Positions 1-8,744 of a DNA stretch of 64,000 bases are shown piece by piece. Each line of letters starts with the position of its first letter. Position 1 is the stretch's first letter. Source of the DNA: Candidatus Gastranaerophilales bacterium. GTDB taxonomy: Bacteria > Cyanobacteriota > Vampirovibrionia > Gastranaerophilales > Gastranaerophilaceae. The stretch is taken from assembly GCA_944323395.1 (NCBI GenBank), contig CALUSI010000003.1:62001-126000 (forward strand). Direction: 5' to 3'. A program made the translations under genes and the position numbers. The notes beneath the pieces are model-generated. The model searched no databases. It was given only the letters and a program-made list of their open reading frames with translations, and was not told the origin of the DNA.

Positions 1-1
1 A

Positions 2-106
2 GCGAGATGTAAAAATCTTTGCGAAAAAGGACCAACTATTGAAATAGATGGTACAATTTATTATGAGATGACCCCTGAAAAAATTGTAGAGATATTAAGG
101 AAATAA
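2..106 (+). CDS. [2Fe-2S] thioredoxin-fold ferredoxin, C-terminal end only
   Basis: The reading frame is open at the left edge and ends at a TAA at 104-106. The 34 visible residues contain a CxxxC pair (RCKNLCEKGP) followed by IDGTIYYEMTPEKIVEIL. This matches the last two cluster cysteines and closing helix of NuoE-like thioredoxin-fold [2Fe-2S] proteins. It lies 3 nt upstream of the sensory hydrogenase gene and is probably its electron-transfer partner in the same operon. The start is outside the window, so the length cannot be given. Confidence 0.7.
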   Translation, partial: ARCKNLCEKGPTIEIDGTIYYEMTPEKIVEILRK

Positions 107-109
107 AAG

Positions 110-1834
110 TTGAATAATCTATATCCTGTTTATACATTAAAAAATGAATGTCATGATTGTTATAAATGTATTAGAGAATGTCATGTAAAGGCAATAAAGA
201 TACAAGATAACAGTGCATATGTAATAGGAGAAAGATGTGTTGCTTGCGGACATTGTGTAATGGTATGTCCGTCAGGTGCAAAAAGAGTCAGAAATGATAT
301 TGATAAAGTAAAAAAATTGTTTCTGCAAAATAAAAAAGTATATGTATCTCTAGCTCCAAGCTGGGTTGGTGTATATAGTGTAAAAAAAGAAAAAATGATT
401 TTAGCACTTAAAAAATTGGGTTTTGAAGGTGTTAGTGAGACAGCTTTAGGAGCACAGGAAGTATCTATAGAATGTGCAAAGATTATAAATTCATCTGATA
501 AAAATGAAATGTTTATTTCAAGTGCGTGTCCTGTTATTGTCGATTATATAAGAATGTATAAGCCAAAGTTTGCAAAAAATATTGTGCCTATTGTATCGCC
601 GGCATTGACTCATGCGGGGCTACTTAAGAAGACATTTGGTGATGATATAGCTGTTGTATTCATTGGACCTTGTATCGCAAAGAAAAAAGAATCAGATTCT
701 CATCAAGAGTTAATTAATGCTTCTTTGACCTTTGAAGAATTAAATCTGTGGTTAAAAGATGAAGATATTAATATTCATGATATTGAAGAAATTGAAGGCT
801 CTGAATTTGTACCCAAGGGTGCATATGAAGGAGCACTATATCCAATTGAAGGCGGAATGAATGAAACAATTCGAAAAGTTGGGATAGATGAAAATAAAGT
901 TTCTTTGATAAGTATAAGTTCTATAAATAATTTTGATAAAGCATTAGATGGTATAGAAGAAGATAAGTTAACAAGAAAAATATTTATAGAAGCCTTGGGT
1001 TGTGAAGGCGGATGTGTAAATGGTCCTTGTTTGTCAACTGAAAGAGGAATTATAGCCGTAACTTCTGATGTTTTAACAACAACGAAATATCGTGATGAAG
1101 TTCCCAAAGAACCTGAAGTTGTTGTAAGTGAAAATTATAAACCACAACCTGTTGAAAAGCGAAAATATACAATAGAACAAATTGATGAAGCTTTAAAAAG
1201 AATAAGTAAACATTCACAAGAAGATGAATTAAATTGCAGCGGATGTGGGTATTCAACTTGTCGTGATTTTGTAAATGCTTTAATTGCCGGAGATGCTGAG
1301 ACATCTATGTGTGTATCATATATGCGAAAAATAGCAGTAAGAAAAGCTGCAGCTTTGGTTAGATGTATGCCGGCTGCTGTTGTTATGGTTGATAAAAATT
1401 ATAATATATTAGAAACCAATGATGCTTTTCTTAAGATGTTTTGTTCAGATATGTATGATGTCTTTTCATCAAGAGAAGAAGGATTAAAAGGTGCAGCTAT
1501 TGAAAGAATAGTGCCATTTGGTGATATTTTTAAAACAGCATTACGTTCAGGACAAGATATACACAAAGAACACTATGCCATAGGTGATAAATTATATGAT
1601 ATAAGTGCTTTTACTATCGAATCAGGGGAAATCGCCGGTGCTGTTATAACAGATGTAACAAAATCTGAAATGGATAGAGAAAAAATTGCAAAAAAGGCAA
1701 GAGATGTAATTGCCAAAAATATAGCAACTGTTCAAGAAATAGCTTGTCTATTAGGTGAACATATGGTAGAAACTGAAGTATTATTGGATTCAATAGCAAA
1801 AGACTATGAAAGTAATACCGAAGAGGATAAATAA
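110..1834 (+). CDS. sensory-type [FeFe]-hydrogenase (HydS-like) with PAS domain
   Basis: The 574-residue protein starts at TTG, with AAGGA 8 nt upstream. In order it has: two [4Fe-4S] ferredoxin motifs (residues about 14-60), an H-cluster domain (about 75-310), a further Cys-rich FeS domain (CSGCGYSTC..C, about 370-400) and a PAS domain (about 415-515). H-cluster ligands are visible at C140 (SSACP), C188 (GPCIAKKKE), C298 and C302 (GCEGGC). The residue before C140 is Ala, where catalytic enzymes have the proton-relay Cys. This substitution is known for group C sensory hydrogenases such as Thermotoga maritima HydS. The gene overlaps the next, a PP2C phosphatase, by one base; that neighbourhood is also typical of group C. 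The inferred role is H2 or redox sensing rather than bulk H2 production. Confidence is high for family, moderate for role. Confidence 0.9.
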   Translation: MNNLYPVYTLKNECHDCYKCIRECHVKAIKIQDNSAYVIGERCVACGHCVMVCPSGAKRVRNDIDKVKKLFLQNKKVYVSLAPSWVGVYSVKKEKMILALKKLGFEGVSETALGAQEVSIECAKIINSSDKNEMFISSACPVIVDYIRMYKPKFAKNIVPIVSPALTHAGLLKKTFGDDIAVVFIGPCIAKKKESDSHQELINASLTFEELNLWLKDEDINIHDIEEIEGSEFVPKGAYEGALYPIEGGMNETIRKVGIDENKVSLISISSINNFDKALDGIEEDKLTRKIFIEALGCEGGCVNGPCLSTERGIIAVTSDVLTTTKYRDEVPKEPEVVVSENYKPQPVEKRKYTIEQIDEALKRISKHSQEDELNCSGCGYSTCRDFVNALIAGDAETSMCVSYMRKIAVRKAAALVRCMPAAVVMVDKNYNILETNDAFLKMFCSDMYDVFSSREEGLKGAAIERIVPFGDIFKTALRSGQDIHKEHYAIGDKLYDISAFTIESGEIAGAVITDVTKSEMDREKIAKKARDVIAKNIATVQEIACLLGEHMVETEVLLDSIAKDYESNTEEDK

Positions 1835-2991
1835 TGTTCATAGATGTAGGATGCAGTCAAGAAAAAAAATATAACCAGAATGCTTATGGCGATTATTTTA
1901 TTTCAAAAAGGTATAAAGATAATGGTCGAGTTATAGGTATATTGTCTGATGGTTTAGGAAGCGGAATAAAGGCGAATATTTTAGCAAGTATGACTGCTAC
2001 AATGCTTTTAAAGTTTATCGAGGCTCAATCTGATATTAAAGTAGCATGTGAAACTATTATGAATTCTTTGCCGGTTTGCAAAGTAAGAAAAATCAGCTAT
2101 TCTACATTTTCAGCAATAGACTGTGATGAAGAAGGTAATGCAAAAATAGTTGAAGAAGGTAATCCACAGTTTTTATGGATTAGAAATAATCAAATTCTTA
2201 ATCCTGAAGAAAGAGTAATTACGTCCAAAACTTTTCCAAATCGTCATATGCATTTATATAATATAAAGTTAGAAAAAGATGACAGAATAATTTTTTGTTC
2301 TGATGGTGTTACTCAAGCTGCATTGGGCACTAAAGAATTAAGATTAGGGGTAAGAAGAGAAGGTCTTATTGAAATAGTCTTAAATAAATTAAAGGAAACG
2401 CCTTTTATATCTTCTGATGAACTGACAAAGCATATTGTGAGACAGATTGAATTAATTGAACCTGACCACAAGTTGAAAGATGATACATCTGTTGTTTGTT
2501 TCTATTTTAGAGAACCAAGAAAATCTATAGTGTTTACAGGTCCTCCATATGATATGGAACAAGATGCTTTATACGCCAAGAGTTTTTATAGTTTTAACGG
2601 AAAAAAAGCAATAGCGGGCGGAACCACTGCTAATCTTATTGCCAGAGAATTAAACCTGGAAATAGAAACAGATAGAAATTTAAATGTCGGAAAACTTCCG
2701 GGAATTTCTTATATGAAAGGGGTAGATTTAATTACAGAAGGTATTTTGACTTTAACTAAGACCATGGAGTATCTTGAAAAAGGTATAGCAGAAAATGATG
2801 CTGCAGGTAAATTAATTAATTTTTTATTAGATAGTGATGAAATTAAATTTATGGTCGGCGTTAAATTAAATCAAGCTCATTATAATCCTAATATGCCTGT
2901 AGAAATAGAAATAAGAAGAAATGTTGTAAAAAGAATAGTTGAAATTTTAGAAGAAAAGTATACAAAAAAAGTCGATGTAAGATATATTTAA
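1834..2991 (+). CDS. SpoIIE/PP2C-type serine/threonine phosphatase
   Basis: A 385-residue cytosolic protein. Residues about 1-225 form a SpoIIE-type phosphatase domain: metal-binding DGLGSG (about 39-44), a conserved EEGNPQ stretch, FCSDGVT (about 154-160) and DDTSVV near 222. Residues about 230-385 form a second domain containing GPPYD and AGGTTAN that I cannot name; it is probably specific to hydrogenase-linked phosphatases. Start and stop codons overlap with the hydrogenase gene (TAATG), so the two are translationally coupled. The likely role is to relay the HydS signal by dephosphorylating a protein. No partner kinase or anti-sigma factor is visible here. Confidence 0.85.
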   Translation: MFIDVGCSQEKKYNQNAYGDYFISKRYKDNGRVIGILSDGLGSGIKANILASMTATMLLKFIEAQSDIKVACETIMNSLPVCKVRKISYSTFSAIDCDEEGNAKIVEEGNPQFLWIRNNQILNPEERVITSKTFPNRHMHLYNIKLEKDDRIIFCSDGVTQAALGTKELRLGVRREGLIEIVLNKLKETPFISSDELTKHIVRQIELIEPDHKLKDDTSVVCFYFREPRKSIVFTGPPYDMEQDALYAKSFYSFNGKKAIAGGTTANLIARELNLEIETDRNLNVGKLPGISYMKGVDLITEGILTLTKTMEYLEKGIAENDAAGKLINFLLDSDEIKFMVGVKLNQAHYNPNMPVEIEIRRNVVKRIVEILEEKYTKKVDVRYI

Positions 2992-3036
2992 AAATATGAT
3001 AAAATAATTATATTAAATGCTTGTTAAGGGGTATAT

Positions 3037-3300
3037 ATGGAAACAATAGAAGTAAGAATATGTTCGGGAACTACGTGTTTTGTTATGGGAAGTTCTTTTT
3101 TAAATGAATTATATGATTTGATTCCTCAAAAATACGGCGATAAAGTTATAGTCAAACCAAGTTTATGTTTAGGACAATGTTCGTCAAATGATAAGCATTC
3201 AAAGGCACCATATGTAAGAGTAGGAGAAGAAGTTATATCATCTGCAACCATTGAAAAGGTACTATTGGCTATTGAAAAAAAGGTTGGTGAAAATGAATAA
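3037..3300 (+). CDS. NuoE-like [2Fe-2S] thioredoxin-fold ferredoxin
   Basis: An 87-residue protein with the four-cysteine pattern of thioredoxin-fold [2Fe-2S] ferredoxins: C9 and C14 (CSGTTC), then C44 and C48 (CLGQC). It is a stand-alone electron carrier and the second of this family in the operon, after the fragment at the left edge. It starts at ATG with AAGGGG about 8 nt upstream, and its end overlaps the next hydrogenase gene by 8 nt. It probably passes electrons to or from that hydrogenase. Confidence 0.85.
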   Translation: METIEVRICSGTTCFVMGSSFLNELYDLIPQKYGDKVIVKPSLCLGQCSSNDKHSKAPYVRVGEEVISSATIEKVLLAIEKKVGENE

Positions 3301-4738
3301 TAATAGTCAAGCAATTCATATAAAAAGAGATATTTTAATTAGACTTGTACAGGCATTCGATTCAAATGATTTTGAAAAAAATACTGCTTCAATTCCTTTC
3401 CAGATGAGACCAAAAGATTGCGAAGTACCATATAGATGTTGTATTTATAAAGAACGTGAAATTATAAAAGATAGAATAATTGCAGATATGGGGTTTTCTC
3501 TTGAAAATTTGGGTGAATCAGAGAAATTGGAAGATTTTGCACTTCAATCACTAGATAGAAAAGAGACTGAAGGAAATCCATTGACGATTATAGATGCAGC
3601 TTGTAAAGGATGCGTTCCTTCAAGAGTATACGTAACAGATTTGTGTCAGGGCTGTGTTGCTCGTTCTTGTGAGAAAACATGTAAATTTGGCGCAATTGAA
3701 ATTGCAGGTGGAAAAAGTAATATAGATTCTTCTAAATGTAAAAACTGCGGTATGTGTATTAGTGCTTGTCCATATAATGCAATTGTACGTTTGATTGTTC
3801 CTTGCGAACAGGCATGCCCTGTTGGAGCTATTTCAAAAGGAGATAACGGAACTGCTGTTATAAATTTTGAAAAATGTATATCTTGTGGAAAATGTGTTGC
3901 TGCGTGTCCATTTGGTGCTGTTAATGAAAAAAGTCAATTGATTGATATTTTAAAAGCTATAAAAATGGGGAAAAAAGTTGTAGCCATGTTTGCTCCAGCT
4001 ATTGCAGGTCAATTTCCGGGAACTATTTTTCAGTTGAAATCAGCAATGATAAAAGCAGGATTTTATGATGTTGTAGAGGTTGCTCAAGGCGCTGATGTTA
4101 CAACAAAAAAAGAATCGGCTGAATTTATAGAAAGAATGGAAAAGGGGGCACCTTTTATGACAACTTCTTGTTGCGCCGGTTATAATAATCTTATAGAAAA
4201 GCATTTGCCTGAAATAAAACCATATGTTTCGGATACAAAAACTCCATTGTTCTATACCGCAGAATTTGTAAAAGAAAAATATCCGGATGCAATAACTGTA
4301 TTTATAAGTCCTTGTGTTGCTAAGAGAAAAGAAGTACAGGGAAATGATAATATAGATTATGTAATGAATGCAGATGAATTAGGGGCTGTTTTTGTTGCAA
4401 GAAAAATTGAAATTTTAGAAATGGAAGATGGTAAATATCAATATGAAAGTTCTAAACAGGGACGTAATTATGGAGTAACAGGCGGTGTAGCAGGAGCGGT
4501 TAATTCATTGCTTCCTGATGATAAAAAGTCAAAACCTTGTTATATTGATGGTTTGACAAAGGACACTATAAAACAATTGAAAAAGTATGCAAAGGATGGA
4601 ATCTGCACTGAAGGTAATTTGATTGAAGTTATGTGCTGTGAAGGTGGTTGTATTGGCGGTAATTCAACTATTTCTAATCCAAAAATAGCAAAGAAAATAA
4701 TAAATAACCTTCTTGAACGAAGCAAAGATTTAAAATAA
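3293..4738 (+). CDS. [FeFe]-hydrogenase, group B-like
   Basis: A 481-residue soluble hydrogenase. I start it at ATG 3293, preceded by AGG, rather than at an in-frame start 42 nt upstream inside the previous gene. The N-terminal part (about 110-225) is rich in cluster cysteines, including CKNCGMCISAC and CISCGKCVAAC. The H-cluster domain follows: C293/C294 in TSCCAGY, C341 in SPCVAKRKE, C449 and C453 in CCEGGC. Unlike the upstream sensory homologue it keeps both cysteines of the TSCC motif, so it should be catalytically competent. Length and the TSCCAGY signature suggest the ferredoxin-linked group B (B1/B3). The subgroup call is less certain than the family. It would release excess reductant as H2 during fermentation. 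Confidence 0.88.
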   Translation: MNNNSQAIHIKRDILIRLVQAFDSNDFEKNTASIPFQMRPKDCEVPYRCCIYKEREIIKDRIIADMGFSLENLGESEKLEDFALQSLDRKETEGNPLTIIDAACKGCVPSRVYVTDLCQGCVARSCEKTCKFGAIEIAGGKSNIDSSKCKNCGMCISACPYNAIVRLIVPCEQACPVGAISKGDNGTAVINFEKCISCGKCVAACPFGAVNEKSQLIDILKAIKMGKKVVAMFAPAIAGQFPGTIFQLKSAMIKAGFYDVVEVAQGADVTTKKESAEFIERMEKGAPFMTTSCCAGYNNLIEKHLPEIKPYVSDTKTPLFYTAEFVKEKYPDAITVFISPCVAKRKEVQGNDNIDYVMNADELGAVFVARKIEILEMEDGKYQYESSKQGRNYGVTGGVAGAVNSLLPDDKKSKPCYIDGLTKDTIKQLKKYAKDGICTEGNLIEVMCCEGGCIGGNSTISNPKIAKKIINNLLERSKDLK

Positions 4739-4822
4739 TTTGTAATTTTTCATATAAAATCGAGCAATTTTGACTGTTAAATATTTTTTATATATTTAGT
4801 AGATGTTTCTGGCTGGGTTTTT

Positions 4823-6007
4823 ATGACACGCAATTATGTAGATACAAATTTATGTAATTTTACAGATCAGATAATGGATATCTGGGCTGCAAGACGTGTT
4901 GAAAAGCAATATTTTCCAGATTCTGCATTGTCAGGAAAAATAGATAAAGATATACTGCAAAAAACTACAGAAGTAAAACCTAATGTACAAAATCCTAATG
5001 GAGAAAAGTCAGTTGCAACTTCTGATGGAAAAGATGATGGTAAAATTTCTTTCTCAGAGAAAATGAAGAACTTTGGAGAAGGTCTTGTAAAACCAATAAA
5101 AACAATATTCTCTTCTCCTAAAAATATGTTAATAACAGCAGCTTCAATTGCTGGTGGTGCTGCATTAATTGCTTTGACAGGCGGTGCTGCAGCTCCGGTT
5201 ATGGTTGCTGCAGGTTTGGTTGGCGGTAGTGTTCAAGTTGGAAAAGGCATTTATAGACAAGTAAATGCTAAAACCGATAACGAAGCGAGAATGGCTTGGC
5301 AAGATATGGGGTCAGGTACTTTTACAATTGGTGCTTCTGCTGCAGGTGCTAAATCTTCTTTAAAAGCTGCAAAAGTTGACGGAGCAAAGAATATGTCAAC
5401 TATTAAAGCAATTGGAAAATGTTTGGTGGATTTGCCTAAAAATATAAAAACAAGTTTCAAGAATATTTCGTCAAAGGTTTCTGCAACTCCTGTAACGAAT
5501 GTTCCTCCAGAAGCAACATCTTCGCCAACAGTTCCATCACAAACAACAGTTGCTTCTGAGCATCCTTTACAAACAAAAGTTGATGTTACACCAGAACCAA
5601 CAGTTGCACCTACTGTTTCTTCAAATTCAAATGTTAGTGTTCCACCAGAGCCGAAAGTTACACCTACTGCTCCATCAGCTTCAATTGTTGACGTTACACC
5701 AGAACCAACATCGATAAAACAAAATAATATATTGGCTTTTCCTGAACCGAAAATAAATCCAATTATCCAAGAAAAACCAGTATTTGATATAAAACCTGAA
5801 CAGATATTGAGCTCTAAAGGTGCATCTAAGTCTAATGAAATTTTAGCGCTTCCAACGCCTCAAGAAAGATTGGCATTGCCGGAAGCACCTAAACGTTTGG
5901 CATTACCTACTCCTAAAAATTCTACGATTTCTGACAAACATGGAATTTTAGGTAGAATAAAGAATCTTTTAAATGTATTTGGCTTGTTTCTTTCAAAGAA
6001 CGGCTAA
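4823..6007 (+). CDS. unknown protein with hydrophobic Ala/Gly segment and Pro-rich repeats
   Basis: 394 residues, not recognised as a known family. Three parts are visible: a charged N-terminal region (1-90), a long Ala/Gly-rich hydrophobic stretch (about 105-150) able to form one or two membrane helices, and a low-complexity region (about 220-380). The last repeats PPEP/TPEPT/APT units and then LALPTP and LALPEAPKRLALP motifs. No signal peptide is present. The coding region starts at ATG without a strong Shine-Dalgarno. A surface or membrane-tethered structural protein is possible, but no function can be assigned. It stands alone between the hydrogenase operon and a gene-poor stretch. Confidence 0.6.
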   Translation: MTRNYVDTNLCNFTDQIMDIWAARRVEKQYFPDSALSGKIDKDILQKTTEVKPNVQNPNGEKSVATSDGKDDGKISFSEKMKNFGEGLVKPIKTIFSSPKNMLITAASIAGGAALIALTGGAAAPVMVAAGLVGGSVQVGKGIYRQVNAKTDNEARMAWQDMGSGTFTIGASAAGAKSSLKAAKVDGAKNMSTIKAIGKCLVDLPKNIKTSFKNISSKVSATPVTNVPPEATSSPTVPSQTTVASEHPLQTKVDVTPEPTVAPTVSSNSNVSVPPEPKVTPTAPSASIVDVTPEPTSIKQNNILAFPEPKINPIIQEKPVFDIKPEQILSSKGASKSNEILALPTPQERLALPEAPKRLALPTPKNSTISDKHGILGRIKNLLNVFGLFLSKNG

Positions 6008-6474
6008 TCTATTGTAATCGTTCTGGAATGAGAATATCTTATTTCTCTCGTTAACATATAAATTCCAAATCAAAAACTACACTCAATCAGACTTATTGAA
6101 AAAGTTTTTTATTATTATTTTGTTTTTTTAAAGTTTAACCTGTAAATATATTGATATAAAATTGAACCAGTATTTATATTGTAATTCCTTTTTATAACTG
6201 TTAAAAAAGAATAATTCTATATTTGGCCCTATAGTAAATCTAATAAAAAAGGATACTCTGATATATGCATTATTAAGAATATGAAAAATATATTGCCAAT
6301 TACAAATTATTTGCATATAGAATATTTGAAGATAGTTTTGTAAATTGTATTATTTTAAATATATTATTGCAATATGTTTTTTATTATGTAATACAAAAAA
6401 CAAATGTAATAATTGTCTATAATATCTTGATAATAAAGCAACAAAAAATCTCTTGTTTCATAGCATATCTTGCA
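6008..6474. other. gene-free stretch before the rpsU terminator
   Basis: No convincing coding region is seen on either strand. The sequence is extremely AT-rich with runs of T. A small GAGAA/TTCTC inverted repeat near 6030-6047 could end transcription of the upstream gene. The only longer reading frame (6128-6316, minus) has no ribosome binding site and an implausible composition. Confidence 0.5.
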
Positions 6475-6516
6475 TAAGAAAAAAGAGAACTATTTAAATA
6501 ATTCTCTTTTTTCTTA
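6475..6516. terminator. bidirectional Rho-independent-like terminator
   Basis: A perfect 15-bp inverted repeat: 6475-6489 pairs with 6502-6516 around a 12-nt loop. It is A-rich on one side and T-rich on the other, so it can terminate in either direction. It lies 6 nt beyond the rpsU stop codon on the minus strand. Confidence 0.8.
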
Positions 6517-6522
6517 TATATA

Positions 6523-6696
6523 CTATACACGTCTTTTACGAGCTGCTTCAGATTTGCGTTTCTTCTTTATACTAGGCTTTTCATATCTTTCGCGACGTTT
6601 TATTTCTGAAAGTATACCAGCTTTTTGTATTTTCTTTTTAAATCTTTTAAGAGCGCTTTCAATACTTTCATTATCACCAACTCTTACTTCAGGCAT
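6523..6696 (-). CDS. rpsU: 30S ribosomal protein S21
   Basis: A 57-residue basic protein, [19 protein letters not shown] at the N-terminus and ending in a run of Lys/Arg ([14 protein letters not shown]). This is the hallmark of bacterial S21, which binds the 30S platform near the 3' end of 16S rRNA and aids initiation. I choose ATG 6696 because AAAGGTGGTG lies immediately upstream; an in-frame GTG inside that Shine-Dalgarno would give four extra residues. It is a single-gene unit ending at the terminator at 6475-6516. Confidence 0.95.
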   Translation of the reverse strand: MPEVRVGDNESIESALKRFKKKIQKAGILSEIKRRERYEKPSIKKKRKSEAARKRRV

Positions 6697-6787
6697 TTTA
6701 TTCACCACCTTTAATAATTATAATTTCTACTATGCCAAGATAGTATCAAGAACATGTTTTTATTTCAACCCTTTTGTATAAAGGCAT

Positions 6788-6820
6788 TAAAAAAGCCTCT
6801 TGAAAACCAAGAGGCTCTTT
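6788..6820 (-). terminator. Rho-independent terminator of the SLH protein gene
   Basis: On the minus strand, GCCTCTTG pairs with CAAGAGGC (plus-strand positions 6795-6802 and 6808-6815), followed by a run of six T. It lies about 20 nt past the stop codon of the SLH protein. Confidence 0.88.
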
Positions 6821-6838
6821 CTTAAAAGTTTTATCTAA

Positions 6839-8104
6839 TTAGTTAGGAATAGATAAATCTTGAGTTAATTCTAACCAAACATAGTCACCATCATTAGCTT
6901 TGTATGTTCTACCTGGAGTTGTTAAGCCTGTTAAAAGACCAACACCAGCACCCACAGGAGCGCCAATTGCAATTCCTTCACCAAAATGATCATCATCTTG
7001 AGAAGCAATAGCTGCAATGCCCATACCAACACCAGTACCAACTACAGCACCGCCAACAGTGTAACCAACAGGTTTTGCCCATCTGTTTTCTGTTAATACG
7101 CCATTGTTGTTAATAACTTCTGCTTTAAATGGAATACAAGTTCCGCATGGTAAAGTCATAGATTCAAATTCTACAGTAACTTTATCGTTTTTATTCCACC
7201 ATTTTTTAGGTTCTACTGAAGTGATTTTGGCTTTCATTGTTGTAGCAGCAGGAATTACTAAGGTTCCTTCTTCCGTGCAGATGTCATTTTTTGCTTTAAA
7301 TGTAACAGTATCACCAACTTGAGCATCTTTTGATGTAAAGTAAGTTTCGAAATAACCTTTTATTATGTTTTTTGCTAAAACAACTTTTCTTTGGTTAGTA
7401 ATTTGTACTTCATTAACTTCAGCTTTCTTTGTAACATTTAAGTGTTCAGTAGAAAGAACTTTTTCATCACTTACATATTGTTTTTTTACAGAGTCAATTT
7501 TTTCTTTTAGCTTGTATAATAATACTGCAGCTTCAGCTCTGTTTAAGTTTTTATTTGGTAATAATTTGTCAGCATCAGGATAATTTACGTAAATGCCAAG
7601 ATCAATTGTTTTGGCATATTGCAATTTTGCCCAAGCTGGAACAGCGTTTTTATCAGTAAAAGCATTTAAAGATTTTACATCACCTTTAAAATCCTTTGTA
7701 ATATGACTTATAACAGAAGCTGCTTCTGATTTAGTCATAATTCTATCAGGTTTGAATGTGCCATCATTATAGCCATAAATTAAACCTAATCTATGTGATA
7801 ACAATATGTTTCCATAGTCAGCTCTTGAAGAAACTACATCTGAGAATGGGTTTGTTTCAGATAAAGTTGTCATTCTGTGGCCTAATGTTTTTAGTAATGC
7901 AGAATTAAAATCTGATCTTGAAACTTCTTTTTCAGGGTAGAAAGCTTCTTTGTCTAATAAAGGAAGAACCCCGTCACTAACAACTGCTGAAATTTCTTTG
8001 TTAGCCCAATAATCAGCAGGAACATCGCTGTAAACAGCTGCATTTGCTGGATTGAAAGCTAACATCATGAAAAATACAGCAAGCATGGCTAAAATCTTTT
8101 TCAT
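6839..8104 (-). CDS. secreted protein with three SLH domains
   Basis: A 421-residue exported protein. ATG 8104 is chosen because GGAGAG lies just upstream; an ATG 12 nt earlier overlaps that site. A signal peptide (MKKILAMLAVFFMMLA...ANA) is followed by three S-layer-homology repeats (about 25-75, 85-140, 145-200; FSDV, GYNDGTFKPD and NRAEAA motifs). The middle (about 230-340) has no named domain, and the C-terminal part (about 345-400) is a Gly-rich hydrophobic segment like a glycine zipper. SLH domains bind peptidoglycan-linked polymers. In cyanobacterial relatives they anchor outer-membrane proteins to the wall, a likely role here, though no beta-barrel is obvious. It has its own promoter and terminator, so it is monocistronic. 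Confidence 0.85.
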   Translation of the reverse strand: MKKILAMLAVFFMMLAFNPANAAVYSDVPADYWANKEISAVVSDGVLPLLDKEAFYPEKEVSRSDFNSALLKTLGHRMTTLSETNPFSDVVSSRADYGNILLSHRLGLIYGYNDGTFKPDRIMTKSEAASVISHITKDFKGDVKSLNAFTDKNAVPAWAKLQYAKTIDLGIYVNYPDADKLLPNKNLNRAEAAVLLYKLKEKIDSVKKQYVSDEKVLSTEHLNVTKKAEVNEVQITNQRKVVLAKNIIKGYFETYFTSKDAQVGDTVTFKAKNDICTEEGTLVIPAATTMKAKITSVEPKKWWNKNDKVTVEFESMTLPCGTCIPFKAEVINNNGVLTENRWAKPVGYTVGGAVVGTGVGMGIAAIASQDDDHFGEGIAIGAPVGAGVGLLTGLTTPGRTYKANDGDYVWLELTQDLSIPN

Positions 8105-8146
8105 TTTTCTCTCCATATTTTTAGTAAAACTAAACTAATCATTCAA

Positions 8147-8175
8147 ATTATATAATAATAGAAACATTAATGCAA
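8147..8175 (-). promoter_or_regulatory. sigma70-type promoter of the SLH protein gene
   Basis: On the minus strand, a TTGCAT -35 box (8175-8170) is followed by a 17-bp spacer and a perfect TATAAT -10 box (8152-8147), 43 nt before the chosen start codon. Confidence 0.65.
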
Positions 8176-8255
8176 TAATTATTTGGCAAAACCATTGCAA
8201 TTGTTGATGATTCCTTGTTCTGGGCTTAAAAAGTAAAAGTGTTATAAAAATGTAA

Positions 8256-8285
8256 TTTACAAATTATTTTTTTTTGTTTTATAAT
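8256..8285 (+). promoter_or_regulatory. promoter of the tRNA-Lys/tRNA-Leu unit
   Basis: A TTTACA box (8256-8261), an 18-bp spacer and a perfect TATAAT (8280-8285) end about 10 nt before the first base of tRNA-Lys, the spacing expected for direct tRNA transcription. Confidence 0.6.
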
Positions 8286-8295
8286 AATCAAAGAT

Positions 8296-8368
<73 letters not shown>

Positions 8369-8438
8369 TTTGTTTGTAAGTTGACAATTAATGTCTCTTA
8401 TTATAGATTGTATTTATTGAAACTTGAAAATTAAATAT

Positions 8439-8522
8439 GGGCGTGTGGCGAAATTGGTAGACGCACTTGACTTAGGATCAAGCGCCTTCGGCATGGGAGT
8501 TCGAGTCTCTTCACGCCCACCA
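8439..8522 (+). tRNA. tRNA-Leu (anticodon TAG)
   Basis: A class II tRNA with acceptor GGGCGTG/CACGCCC, anticodon loop CTTAGGA (TAG, codon CTA), a short variable arm with CGCCTTCGGCA, a TTCGAGT T-loop and an encoded CCA at 8520-8522. It lies 70 nt after tRNA-Lys, probably in the same transcript. Confidence 0.95.
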
Positions 8523-8530
8523 CTATATAT

Positions 8531-8557
8531 AAGACGGATTTTGAAATCCGTCTTTTG
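8531..8557 (+). terminator. terminator after tRNA-Leu
   Basis: An 11-bp inverted repeat AAGACGGATTT/AAATCCGTCTT (8531-8541 and 8544-8554) with a short loop and T-rich tail, 8 nt after the tRNA-Leu CCA end. Confidence 0.8.
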
Positions 8558-8744
8558 TTATTCTATTACTATGATTTCAATTGATCTTCTAAAAGATTTA
8601 TTAGTTTGTATTTGCTCTTGAAAATTAGTACAAAAATAGCCACTACTGCAAACAAAATGACAGAAAATATAAAAATCATTTGAAGCATAGCTTAGATTGA
8701 AAAGTATAGTTCTGTTATAGTCAATATTTCATGATATATAGGTG

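Noticed and set aside
2-4738. The hydrogenase operon considered as an electron-bifurcating HydABC complex
   Set aside because: No NADH-binding HydB (NuoF-like) subunit is present; the first hydrogenase is of sensory type and the second is group B-like.
6128-6316. A 62-residue minus-strand frame in the gene-free stretch
   Set aside because: No ribosome binding site, an unlikely Phe/Tyr/Asn-rich composition, and AT-rich DNA in which such frames arise by chance.
6470-6781. A 103-residue plus-strand frame opposite rpsU
   Set aside because: It lies antisense to rpsU and crosses its terminator.
8424-8621. A 65-residue reading frame across tRNA-Leu and its terminator
   Set aside because: It is read straight through a complete tRNA gene and terminator hairpin and has no ribosome binding site.
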